From contig JBBSJS010000021.1 in NCBI GenBank assembly GCA_038257015.1, positions 1 to 15,092 of the forward strand: a DNA stretch of 15,092 nucleotides, read 5' to 3'. The stretch's first letter is position 1; every line of letters starts with the position of its first letter. Of this stretch, positions 6,950-13,787 are shown piece after piece. Origin of the DNA: UBA920 sp038257015. GTDB taxonomy: Bacteria; Patescibacteriota; Doudnabacteria; UBA920. The notes under the pieces are model-generated. The model was given only the letters and a program-made list of their open reading frames with translations, did not search any database and was not told the DNA's origin. The position numbers were made by a program, and so were the translations under genes.

Positions 6950-7759
6950 TTACTGTGAACTATTCGAAAGTGCTCCGTATAGAGCTGGATAGTCTCCAAG
7001 CTCAGCTCGCACAACAGGCGGAAAAGGTGAAATTGATGGCATGCGTTCATGCAGGGCCTCATTTATTTCCTCCAGTGGGAAGTCATGTCCCAAAATTACT
7101 CCACCACCAAGCACTATTATATCCGACGGCCAGTGCATAAATGAGTTAAATAGACCTGCTACTAAAGGCTCGGCAATTTCATCCCATATTTCCTCTGAAG
7201 AAACTTCGGCGACAGATTTATCAAACCAGTTTGCTAAAGCTTTTCCTGAGATTAAATCTTGCAAACTTTTCCTATTTTCGTAATCGATAAACTGGTGGCC
7301 AGGTTCAAATCCGTATTTTGTAGTGATTAATTTACCATTATTTATCCACGCTCCACCAACTCCAGTACCAATTGCTAAGTAAAGAATATTGCTGTGGTTT
7401 TTTCCTGCACCAAATAAAGCCTCTCCTAATCCCGCCATGGCCGTATCATTTTCAAGAATCACAGTTTTTGCTCCAACTGCATTTTGCAAATCTTCTACCA
7501 GATTTTTTCCAACCCATTCTTGAATATTCCCTCCGTGTGTTAACGAAGTTTTATCGATGGAAAGACCTCCAGCGATACCTCCGGCAATTAAGCCAATAGA
7601 TTGTTCCAAGCTTAATTCTTTGGCATGTAGAGCAATAGAATCAATGCCAACTTTGTAGTCTTGCGGAGTGGGGTAGGTGATAATGTTGTCGATATGGTTA
7701 TCGCCCGAGGCAATTCCGAGCCGAGTTGTTGTACCGCCAATGTCAAATAATAATTTCAT
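6950..7759 (-). CDS. ROK family sugar kinase
   Basis: A 269-residue ROK (repressor/ORF/kinase) family protein of the kinase type, with no DNA-binding domain. The phosphate-binding motif DIGGTTTR (6-13) is at the N terminus. ENDT (103-106) contains the catalytic Asp105. AIGTGVGG (129-136) and VLGGG (216-220) complete the ATPase core. The EPGHQ motif (152-156) corresponds to the EIGH segment. The usual zinc motif CxCGxxGCxE that follows it is missing: the stretch 157-172 has no cysteine, which explains the shorter length. It probably phosphorylates a hexose such as glucose in the cytoplasm; polyphosphate-dependent ROK glucokinases also lack this zinc site, so the phosphate donor is open. It starts 3 bases after the glycosidase gene ends. 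Confidence 0.87.
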   Translation of the reverse strand: MKLLFDIGGTTTRLGIASGDNHIDNIITYPTPQDYKVGIDSIALHAKELSLEQSIGLIAGGIAGGLSIDKTSLTHGGNIQEWVGKNLVEDLQNAVGAKTVILENDTAMAGLGEALFGAGKNHSNILYLAIGTGVGGAWINNGKLITTKYGFEPGHQFIDYENRKSLQDLISGKALANWFDKSVAEVSSEEIWDEIAEPLVAGLFNSFMHWPSDIIVLGGGVILGHDFPLEEINEALHERMPSISPFPPVVRAELGDYPALYGALSNSSQ

Positions 7760-7762
7760 AAT

Positions 7763-8776
7763 TTATTGTTGCTCTGCAAAAAATTGTTTAGCGGCATCAA
7801 GCATCTCTGGTTCACCTTGTTTGGCCATCCAATACCACCATTCTGTCCCCCAGAAATAATTCTGCTCAAAACCTACACTAGTTGCGTATTTGATATTATC
7901 AGCGAAAATTTCTGGATTCATATGTTCTAAGTGTTCGGGTATTGGTGTGCTCAAAGCATCCGACATAAACCAAGGTTCTGCTTGTAGCTCGACCCCAATT
8001 ACCTTATCAGTAGAAGATAAGAATCTCACTATCCCAGCTTTAACATTGTAACTGAGTGGAGGAAGAGGGTAGGTTAAGTATTTTCCTTTCTCACCATGAT
8101 AAACTTCTCGATACATTGTGGCACCTAGAAGATCCGCACCGCTCCACGCTGTTGGTAGCCACGCACCTTTTTCTCCGCTGTCAGTTGCAATAATTTCTCT
8201 GGTGTTATCCAAGCTTCTAACTAAATCAACTTGTGCTCCCAGCTTCTTTGTAGAGGAGACTGGGCAATTCTCACCGTAGTGGAAAAGGGCCTCATTTTCA
8301 ATTTGCCAACCAATAATAACATCTCGTTCTTTGTAGCGGTTAACAAGCGCTGTGGTTTTTTCAGCTAAGGCAGTGTCTTGATTCTCCGGTGTTAATTCTT
8401 TCAACCAGCTTGGGTCGTGACATTCTGGCCAGCGCGGTTGTTTGCGACCAAGTACTAGCAAGACGCCCACATTATACTTTTCTGCGATGTCGATTAAATT
8501 ATCAGTCTCTTGAAAATCGTATTGTCCACGCATGGGCTCAATTTCATCCCAATAAGTAGCCAAGCGCATATGTTTTGGTTTTAACTCTCCCAAACTTTGA
8601 TTGAGTAATTCTTCAGGTTCATAACCAAAACCACGAGCGTACTTTGTTGAAAAGTTTATACCCCAAGTTATATCATCACTGGGCATGGCTAAGCTATAAA
8701 AGAAAGCGCTTAAAGTTAAGAGCACCGCCACCAAGGAAAGCAAAGCTACACCGGCGATTTTAAGTGCGTGTTTCAT
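7763..8776 (-). CDS. Membrane-anchored clan GH-A glycoside hydrolase (cellulase/GH5- or GH39/GH42-like)
   Basis: A 337-residue (beta/alpha)8 glycosidase. Residues about 5-30 form a single hydrophobic anchor with no obvious cleavage site, so the catalytic domain likely faces outward. It opens with WGINFSTKYARGFG (38-51), and HMRLATYWDEIEP (69-81) is strand beta-2. WQIENEALF (157-165) gives the Asn161-Glu162 acid/base pair at the end of beta-4. ELQAEPW (263-269) supplies the likely nucleophile, Glu267 or Glu263, at beta-7. YFWGTEWWYW (307-316) is the closing aromatic wall. The exact GH family cannot be assigned by eye. Its place between a transporter and a sugar kinase suggests that it trims an external beta-glycan. 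It starts one base after the EamA stop. Confidence 0.78.
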   Translation of the reverse strand: MKHALKIAGVALLSLVAVLLTLSAFFYSLAMPSDDITWGINFSTKYARGFGYEPEELLNQSLGELKPKHMRLATYWDEIEPMRGQYDFQETDNLIDIAEKYNVGVLLVLGRKQPRWPECHDPSWLKELTPENQDTALAEKTTALVNRYKERDVIIGWQIENEALFHYGENCPVSSTKKLGAQVDLVRSLDNTREIIATDSGEKGAWLPTAWSGADLLGATMYREVYHGEKGKYLTYPLPPLSYNVKAGIVRFLSSTDKVIGVELQAEPWFMSDALSTPIPEHLEHMNPEIFADNIKYATSVGFEQNYFWGTEWWYWMAKQGEPEMLDAAKQFFAEQQ

Positions 8777-8777
8777 A

Positions 8778-9695
8778 TTAGTAAACAGTTAAAATTATTA
8801 ATCCTAAGCTAATTAAAATGATTGCAAAAATCTTCTGAGCTAAAATACTCTTAGTTATTTTTTCAGAGAGAATCTTTGGATATTTCTTTGATAAAAATAT
8901 CGTACCAACTAACAGCAAAGCATATTGTGTCCCTTGCATTGCATTTACAATCATTACACTACCAAGTGAAATGGCGTAGTTTTGCAAGAAGCCACCAACT
9001 CCACCAGTTATGCGAGCGCCTAGATATAAGAACTTGTTGCCTGTGCTGGTAGATTTGGGTGTACTGAATATAGCCCGACGGACATCCTTAGGTATCAAAA
9101 GTGCAAATGATACAACCCAGAAACCCAAACGAGTATAAACTAAACCAGGAATAAAAGCGGTTTGTTCGAAAGTATACTTCAGCAAAGTGAAATGGAGAGA
9201 GAAGAATATAGCTGCCAACACAGCTTGCTTCATTGCTTGTGGGTGCCAAGTACCATCTTTATCTTTTTTTAGTGAAATCAATACAGCACCAAGTACTAAG
9301 AATATGAAAGCCATCAGTTGCATGTCGGTAAGGCGATCGTTCGGCAAAATGAAGTAAGCAAATACCAAAGTAAATACTGGTACTAGACCACCTTCGATTG
9401 GCAAGATACGGGAGATGCTAGTTTTTTGAGTTGCGGAGTAAAGAAAGTATAGAGCGACGATAAAGCTTCCTCCACAAATGATTGCGATAATTAGATCTAC
9501 GAAGCCTATTCCAGCTTTCATTCCAGAAATATCAAAGATAATCAACGGCAGAGCCAGCAGTGGCCCACCTATACCAATATAGAAAGCATACGCAGCTGGT
9601 GAGCGCACCGCTTTGCTCAATAAAAACTTATCTATGATTCCATTAATGGCAAACAGGGAGTAAGCGGTTAGAGCAATAATGATAAATAAACTCAT
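8778..9695 (-). CDS. EamA/DMT superfamily transporter
   Basis: A 305-residue drug/metabolite transporter-type protein with about ten membrane segments in two EamA halves. The first half (1-143) has GGSFIVALYFLYSATQKT and ILPIEGGLVPVFTLVFAYF, and ends with LVLGAVLISLKK. The second half (about 156-304) has GGFLQNYAISLGSVMIVNAM and ends ILISLGLIILTVY. Substrates of this superfamily range from amino acids to sugars, and some members (glucose/ribose porter group) import sugars. Its place between two glycosidases and upstream of a sugar kinase makes sugar uptake the best guess. Its ATG overlaps the GH1 stop by one base (TAATG), a sign of coupled translation. No other transporter is present in the operon. 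Confidence 0.84.
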   Translation of the reverse strand: MSLFIIIALTAYSLFAINGIIDKFLLSKAVRSPAAYAFYIGIGGPLLALPLIIFDISGMKAGIGFVDLIIAIICGGSFIVALYFLYSATQKTSISRILPIEGGLVPVFTLVFAYFILPNDRLTDMQLMAFIFLVLGAVLISLKKDKDGTWHPQAMKQAVLAAIFFSLHFTLLKYTFEQTAFIPGLVYTRLGFWVVSFALLIPKDVRRAIFSTPKSTSTGNKFLYLGARITGGVGGFLQNYAISLGSVMIVNAMQGTQYALLLVGTIFLSKKYPKILSEKITKSILAQKIFAIILISLGLIILTVY

Positions 9696-10873
9696 TACAG
9701 TTGTTTAATTATTTCTGCGCTTGGTCGGACCGTGCGCTTTAATGTTTCGTAATTAATTTCTATTAGTCCAAACTTAGGGTCATAACCATCAGACCATTCG
9801 TAGTTATCTGTGAGCGCCCAGTAGAAGTAACCCTTAACATCGGCGCCATCATGAATTGCTTTACTACACCATGACAAATGTTCTCGGATAAAGTCTTGGC
9901 GCATGTCATCTCTAGCATTAGCGATCCCATTTTCAGTAATGTAAATTGGTTTATGATAGCGGTTATGTAAATCCATAATCAGATGATAAATACCTTCTGG
10001 AAATGTTCTCCAACCCATATCAGATTTTGGACCTTCTAAATTCCTTTGTTTCATCCCAGAAAAACCGAGAGACCAAGAGTGATAGAAGTAATAATTCAGA
10101 CCGATAAAATCTAATTCGTTACGAATTTTATTTAGAAACCAGTAGTTGCCATACCAGTCGTTTAATTTTACAGCAAGGTTATCAAAAAAATTATCATGGC
10201 GATACGCTTCATTGTAAACATTATTTTTTGCAATACTAACTTGTGCTGATGGTAATACCGATTTAATAGCTTGGTAAGCTTTTTTATGAGCTTTGGCTAA
10301 GTTTCGAAATAAAATAAAAGCGCGCCATGGATTCCTTTTAAAAGGAGGCCATAGCCCGCGCAAAGAAGTCATATAAGTAAAAACTTCTGGTTCGTTGATT
10401 GTGTTCCATAATTCAATTTCGTCACCGAGTTGTTGAGCAATAAATTTTGCATATCTGGCGAATGCATCAATACTTTCAGAATTAGTAAATCCACCTTTAG
10501 CAGCCAGCCATTGAGGTAGGGTAAAGTGGTGAAGAGTTACCATTCTCGCCAATCCTTCTGCTTTCATACTTGCTAGAACTTCACGGTAATGTTTCACTTC
10601 CTGCATGTCGAATCGCCCTTGTTCGGGTTCGATGCGACTCCACTCTATAGAGATGCGCATCGCGTTTAATCCAATCTCGCGTGCTAAAGCAAAATCTTCT
10701 TTATAAAGATTATAATGGTCCGGGCCTTTACCAGATTTGGGGATTTTACCAAGCTGTTCTTCATGCCACCAATCATTATGGTAGTTATTCCCTTCAACTT
10801 GATGAGAGCTGGACGCCGCTCCAATTAAAAAGCCTTCAGGTAAGCCAATTTGTGTTTGTTTCTGTGTGTTCAT
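9695..10873 (-). CDS. GH1 beta-glucosidase/beta-glycosidase
   Basis: A 392-residue retaining beta-glycosidase of family GH1, slightly shorter than the usual 440-480. It has no signal peptide, so it is cytoplasmic. The N terminus has FLIGAASSSHQVEG (15-28), with the Gln-x-Glu-Gly sugar-binding element. TLHHFTLPQW (113-122) carries the second substrate His. TINEP (158-162) contains the acid/base Glu161. TENG (313-316) contains the nucleophile Glu314. YWALTDNYEWSDGY (351-364) and the following KFGL close the active site. It would release monosaccharides from imported beta-glucosides or beta-galactosides; the exact sugar cannot be read by eye. It is the first gene of the minus-strand operon, with a TATAAT box only 10 bases before the ATG. 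Confidence 0.9.
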   Translation of the reverse strand: MNTQKQTQIGLPEGFLIGAASSSHQVEGNNYHNDWWHEEQLGKIPKSGKGPDHYNLYKEDFALAREIGLNAMRISIEWSRIEPEQGRFDMQEVKHYREVLASMKAEGLARMVTLHHFTLPQWLAAKGGFTNSESIDAFARYAKFIAQQLGDEIELWNTINEPEVFTYMTSLRGLWPPFKRNPWRAFILFRNLAKAHKKAYQAIKSVLPSAQVSIAKNNVYNEAYRHDNFFDNLAVKLNDWYGNYWFLNKIRNELDFIGLNYYFYHSWSLGFSGMKQRNLEGPKSDMGWRTFPEGIYHLIMDLHNRYHKPIYITENGIANARDDMRQDFIREHLSWCSKAIHDGADVKGYFYWALTDNYEWSDGYDPKFGLIEINYETLKRTVRPSAEIIKQL

Positions 10874-10883
10874 TAGTTACTTA

Positions 10884-10889
10884 ATTATA
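10884..10889 (-). promoter_or_regulatory. -10 box of the sugar-use operon
   Basis: On the minus strand TATAAT occupies 10889-10884, which predicts a start near 10877, only about four bases before the GH1 ATG at 10873. No convincing -35 hexamer is seen at the right distance, and no Shine-Dalgarno site is possible. The operon mRNA is therefore nearly leaderless. Confidence 0.4.
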
Positions 10890-10933
10890 CTACAAAATGC
10901 TTGAAAACTGGCGTGGATAAGGAAAAAAAGAAT

Positions 10934-10986
10934 GCTTATTGGAAATAATAAGCTGTGTTAATAAATCAGAGAATATAGCTTATTCT
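10934..10986. repeat. Three-part inverted repeat GCTTATT / AATAAGC / GCTTATT in the divergent intergenic region
   Basis: GCTTATT (10934-10940), AATAAGC (10947-10953) and GCTTATT (10978-10984) allow the middle copy to pair with either neighbour. The last copy is also part of AGAATA/TATTCT (10970-10975, 10981-10986). The repeat lies between the GH1 operon promoter and the M23 gene promoter. It may be an operator or alternative RNA hairpins. No gene or known RNA is recognised in 10874-11111. Confidence 0.35.
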
Positions 10987-11011
10987 AAGGGGTTTTAATT
11001 TGTAACCTTTC

Positions 11012-11020
11012 TGTTAGAAT
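11012..11020 (+). promoter_or_regulatory. Extended -10 promoter candidate for the M23 gene
   Basis: TGT plus TAGAAT (11015-11020) is an extended -10 with a poor -35 region. A second TATACT at 11027-11032 is an alternative. Either gives a leader of about 70-85 bases. No known riboswitch is recognised in it. AAGAAA about 10 bases before the ATG is at best a weak ribosome site. Confidence 0.4.
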
Positions 11021-11111
11021 TAACGATATACTAGAAAAGACATATTAACGTATCAAAACCACACCGTCAGTTGCGGTCATTTTTGGTCAAACAATAAGAA
11101 ACAAAATTCAT

Positions 11112-12650
11112 ATGAAAAAAATAGCAGTTTATTTAGTTTTAGCAGTGTTAGTAATTTTGCCTTTGACTACAGTCAACGAAGCCAAAGCTCAGTATTCAGC
11201 TGTGAGAACAATTGTTTTTCCTTTCTTGGGCACTGCTAGTTATTACGATGATTTTGGCAATGCTCGATCTGGCGGCAGAACTCATGAGGGAAACGATTTA
11301 TTTGCTCCTAAAATGAGACCGTTAGTTGCTGCCGTTGATGGCACTATTATCAGCGTAAACTATCCTCAGGCTACTTGGGGTTATGCAGTGACTATTCGTG
11401 ATAGCGAAGGGTTTACTTATCACTATTTGCACATGAACAATGATAATCCTGGTACTGATGATGGTAGGGGTGATGGAATGAACGCATATGCACCTGAGAT
11501 TAAAACAGGAAACAAAGTTGTTGCAGGGCAAATAATTGGCTATAACGGCGACAGTGGAAATGCAGAAACTACTCCACCTCACTTGCATTTTGAAATTAGA
11601 CAACCAGACCGAACACCGGTCAGTCCGTTTAAGAGTTTACAGAACGCAGTTAAAATAACTACTCCAACTCCTGCTCCAAAGCAAGACAGCGAAATCTTGC
11701 CTTATGAGAATTTTGAAGGCGGTGCTAATATCGCTGCAGGTAATTTAGATTCAAATTCTGATATTGAATATGTAAGCGGTGCTGGTCCAAGTGGGGGACC
11801 TTTGATAAAAGTTTACAAGAAAAATGGAACACAACTAGCTTCATTCTACGCCTATGACGCCAGCTTTACTGGTGGAGTAGATGTCGCCGTAGCAGATGTT
11901 GATGATGATGGTAAGAATGAAATCATAACTGCGCCAGGCCAAGGTGGTGGCCCACATATTAAAATATTTAAACCAAATGGAGTTCTTGTCAGCGAGTTCT
12001 TTGCTTACGACTTGAATTTCCGCGGTGGAGTTTCAATTGCAGCTGCAGATATTGATGGTGATGACAAGGCTGAAATTGTCACTGGGCCTGGTGCCGGTGG
12101 TGGTCCACACGTGAAAGTATTTAATGGGAAAGGCGTTGTCATAAAAGAACTGTTTGCCTATGACGCTAACTTCTATGGGGGAGTGGATGTTGCAGCTTTC
12201 AAAGCTACATCAACTAGTACTCGTACCACAACAGGTTGGGGTGGTTTTGCAACAGCTCCTGGTAAAGGTGGTGGTCCGCATATAAAATTATTTGATATCG
12301 ATGGTAATATTCGCAATCAATTTTTTGCCTACGATGGAGATTTCAATCTTGGTGTTAGAATCTCAGCAGGCAATGCCCGCAGTGACACAGGAACTGAATT
12401 GGGCGTGATTCCAGCAACAAGCGGCGGTCCTCATATGAAAATATTCAGTATGGCGGGGCTAGAACTTTATAGTAACTTCACAGCTTTCGAATCATGGTGG
12501 AGAGGCGGTTACGATATTGCTCTGTTTGAAGGTGGTAGTATTCTTACTAGTTTTGGTGGCAGGAGAGCGAGTATTAGACAAGCTACATCCGGAAGCACAA
12601 CCACAAGGACAGATGACCGTAGAAGCAGATATCAGTCCGACAGCAACTAG
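11112..12650 (+). CDS. Secreted M23 family metallopeptidase with FG-GAP-like repeats
   Basis: A 512-residue secreted protein. A signal peptide (1-26, ending EAKA|Q) is followed by an M23/LytM-type domain (about 36-175). The zinc ligands His58 and Asp62 lie in THEGND, and His157-Leu-His159 lies in PHLHFE; the Y-H-Y-L-H segment (103-107) supplies another active-site His. M23 enzymes cut peptide cross-links in peptidoglycan. A Thr/Pro-rich linker (183-190) leads to five degenerate repeats of about 50 residues (203-464). Each has GGGPHIK-F or a variant, then FFAYD-x-F-x-GGV, and two have Asp-rich Ca-site-like motifs (262-267 and 313-317). Such FG-GAP/VCBS-like blades form beta-propeller or Ca-binding surface modules. 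A Ser/Thr/Arg-rich tail ends the protein. It is transcribed alone and closed by a good terminator. Confidence 0.88.
   Translation: MKKIAVYLVLAVLVILPLTTVNEAKAQYSAVRTIVFPFLGTASYYDDFGNARSGGRTHEGNDLFAPKMRPLVAAVDGTIISVNYPQATWGYAVTIRDSEGFTYHYLHMNNDNPGTDDGRGDGMNAYAPEIKTGNKVVAGQIIGYNGDSGNAETTPPHLHFEIRQPDRTPVSPFKSLQNAVKITTPTPAPKQDSEILPYENFEGGANIAAGNLDSNSDIEYVSGAGPSGGPLIKVYKKNGTQLASFYAYDASFTGGVDVAVADVDDDGKNEIITAPGQGGGPHIKIFKPNGVLVSEFFAYDLNFRGGVSIAAADIDGDDKAEIVTGPGAGGGPHVKVFNGKGVVIKELFAYDANFYGGVDVAAFKATSTSTRTTTGWGGFATAPGKGGGPHIKLFDIDGNIRNQFFAYDGDFNLGVRISAGNARSDTGTELGVIPATSGGPHMKIFSMAGLELYSNFTAFESWWRGGYDIALFEGGSILTSFGGRRASIRQATSGSTTTRTDDRRSRYQSDSN
11718..12503 (+). repeat. Five tandem FG-GAP/VCBS-like coding repeats
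   Basis: Five units of roughly 50 codons share the core Gly-Gly-Pro-His/Leu-Ile/Met/Val-Lys, a short strand, then Phe-x-Ala-Tyr-Asp or a variant, then Gly-Gly-Val/Tyr. Units 2-4 are the closest to each other; units 1 and 5 are eroded. They are divergent at the DNA level, so this is an old protein repeat and not a recent duplication. Confidence 0.75.
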
Positions 12651-12660
12651 CTATAACAAT

Positions 12661-12690
12661 AAAGACCAACTCCAAATGAGTTGGTCTTTT
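12661..12690 (+). terminator. Terminator of the M23 gene
   Basis: AAAGACCAACTC (12661-12672) and GAGTTGGTCTTT (12678-12689) form a perfect 12-bp stem around CAAAT. A T-tract, partly inside the stem, follows. It lies 10 bases after the M23 stop. Confidence 0.88.
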
Positions 12691-12721
12691 AAATCTATGA
12701 TGCGATAAGTGTCAATAGCTA

Positions 12722-12750
12722 TTGACAAAAACTGAAATATATGATAGAAT
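12722..12750 (+). promoter_or_regulatory. Near-consensus promoter of the unrecognised membrane-protein gene
   Basis: TTGACA (12722-12727), a 17-base spacer and TAGAAT (12745-12750), with TGA directly before it as an extended -10. Transcription should begin near 12757. This is one of the two best promoters in the window, implying strong expression. Confidence 0.82.
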
Positions 12751-12761
12751 TTTGCCAGTCT

Positions 12762-12812
12762 ATGGGACTGCTGAGATGCAGTTATGGTAGAAAATTTCAG
12801 GAGGATATTTAA
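12762..12812 (+). other. Possible 16-codon leader ORF overlapping the next gene's start
   Basis: ATG at 12762, a few bases after the predicted transcript start, opens a frame of 16 codons ending at TAA (12810-12812). It overlaps the main gene's first ATG (12784) in another frame and passes through an AGGAGG at 12799-12804. It may be chance, or a translated leader. Confidence 0.2.
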
Positions 12813-13695
12813 AATTATATTAGAGAATAACGGAAATGAAGCGAAAAGCGAAGCATTGGTGAAAATCGAAGAAGAGACTACGGAGGTAGTCAAATCGGAA
12901 GAATCTGTTCATGAAAGTGAACAGAACGAAGATTACAAAGGTCCTCGACCTTCAATGGTCTTGCTTGCCGTGGGCTTGGTCGTCAGTTTGTTGGTTTTGT
13001 CTTACATGTTCATCTCCAGCTCTAAAGCCGGAGGGAAAGATGTTGTGAGCGATTACAAGGTCGTCTCGGAGCGATTTTCTACTCCGAGCTTCATTGAAGC
13101 CATGAAGACCCTCAAGGGTTTACCGGCAGATCAGCGTGAAGCGTATCTCGCCACAACCTTTCCAAGGTTGCACGAAGATGTAGTTTACTACCTTCGTGAA
13201 CGCGGGAAACTCCAGACGAACGAAACGGTTCAAAACGTTGAGTTCTTGTTCGGCTCGGCGACTTCGGTGAAAGCCGAAGACGGCGACGGTAATGTGAATC
13301 AAGGTAAGTTCGATGACCAGCTTGTGGCGCGAGTCACAATCGTTGGTCGTGACAAACCTATGGACGTTATTGTCCACTGCTTGAATGGAACATTCAATCT
13401 GCCTGGCGATTTGCAAAGTCTGGGCAATCGGATTCCGAAGCAGAAATTTACAATTGCCGCCGGCGAGGGTTTAACAGCCCATGTCGCTATGGCAACTGCT
13501 GTTGATTTGGCGAAAAGATTTAACTTGCCGATGTATCGTGGTAAGAAAATTTCGTCATCAAACAGTATTTCTGTTGAGCAAGCTGGTAGTCTCGATACGG
13601 ATAAGGTGCAGGTGACTGTTTACGTTGTCGAAGGGGATACCTTTGATTTGGTTAACATGACCATCACTCCGTCACCGAAACGAAAGGTTCGGTAA
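12784..13695 (+). CDS. Unrecognised single-pass membrane protein
   Basis: A 303-residue protein whose family I do not recognise. An acidic, Lys/Glu-rich N-terminal part (about 17-52), probably cytoplasmic and disordered, leads to one membrane segment (58-79) after a PRPSM turn. A C-terminal domain of about 215 residues is probably exported, and it has a predicted mixed alpha/beta pattern with a single Cys199 in VIVHCLNGTF. The ATG at 12784 has no Shine-Dalgarno site. A strong AGGAGG lies inside the reading frame (12799-12804), so initiation could be further in at a rare codon such as ATT 12814. The coding region is visibly richer in G+C than its neighbours: by hand count 33 of 60 bases at 13201-13260, against 23 of 60 at 1201-1260. 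That may reflect transfer or selection for high expression. It has its own strong promoter and terminator. Confidence 0.7.
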   Translation: MVENFRRIFKIILENNGNEAKSEALVKIEEETTEVVKSEESVHESEQNEDYKGPRPSMVLLAVGLVVSLLVLSYMFISSSKAGGKDVVSDYKVVSERFSTPSFIEAMKTLKGLPADQREAYLATTFPRLHEDVVYYLRERGKLQTNETVQNVEFLFGSATSVKAEDGDGNVNQGKFDDQLVARVTIVGRDKPMDVIVHCLNGTFNLPGDLQSLGNRIPKQKFTIAAGEGLTAHVAMATAVDLAKRFNLPMYRGKKISSSNSISVEQAGSLDTDKVQVTVYVVEGDTFDLVNMTITPSPKRKVR

Positions 13696-13701
13696 ATATA
13701 A

Positions 13702-13739
13702 GCGCAGGTGTCTTTAATAGACACCTGCGCATTTTTTTT
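13702..13739. terminator. Strong terminator, probably bidirectional
   Basis: GCGCAGGTGTCT (13702-13713) and AGACACCTGCGC (13719-13730) form a perfect 12-bp stem around TTAAT, followed by eight T residues (13732-13739). It ends the plus-strand gene. On the minus strand it is followed by TTATATTT, so it probably also stops the convergent ZIP transcript. Confidence 0.92.
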
Positions 13740-13787
13740 ATTTCAGATTTATTATGTTGTTTAGTGGGATTCTTGGTTCTGGTACAT

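Noticed and set aside
6934..7062. Longer N terminus for the SGNH hydrolase
   Set aside because: It would overlap the ROK gene and push the hydrophobic signal segment 43 residues inward; the ATG at 6933 fits the operon spacing.
11041..11111. A riboswitch in the M23 gene leader like that of the CAP gene
   Set aside because: Only a 4-bp ACCG/CGGT hairpin and a short GGTCA repeat are present; neither the TTTGG loop nor the pseudoknot plus AACCG order is found.
13621..13660. VYVVEGDTF recalling the start of a LysM domain in the unrecognised membrane protein
   Set aside because: Only the first few residues match; the following 40-residue LysM pattern is absent and the protein nearly ends there.
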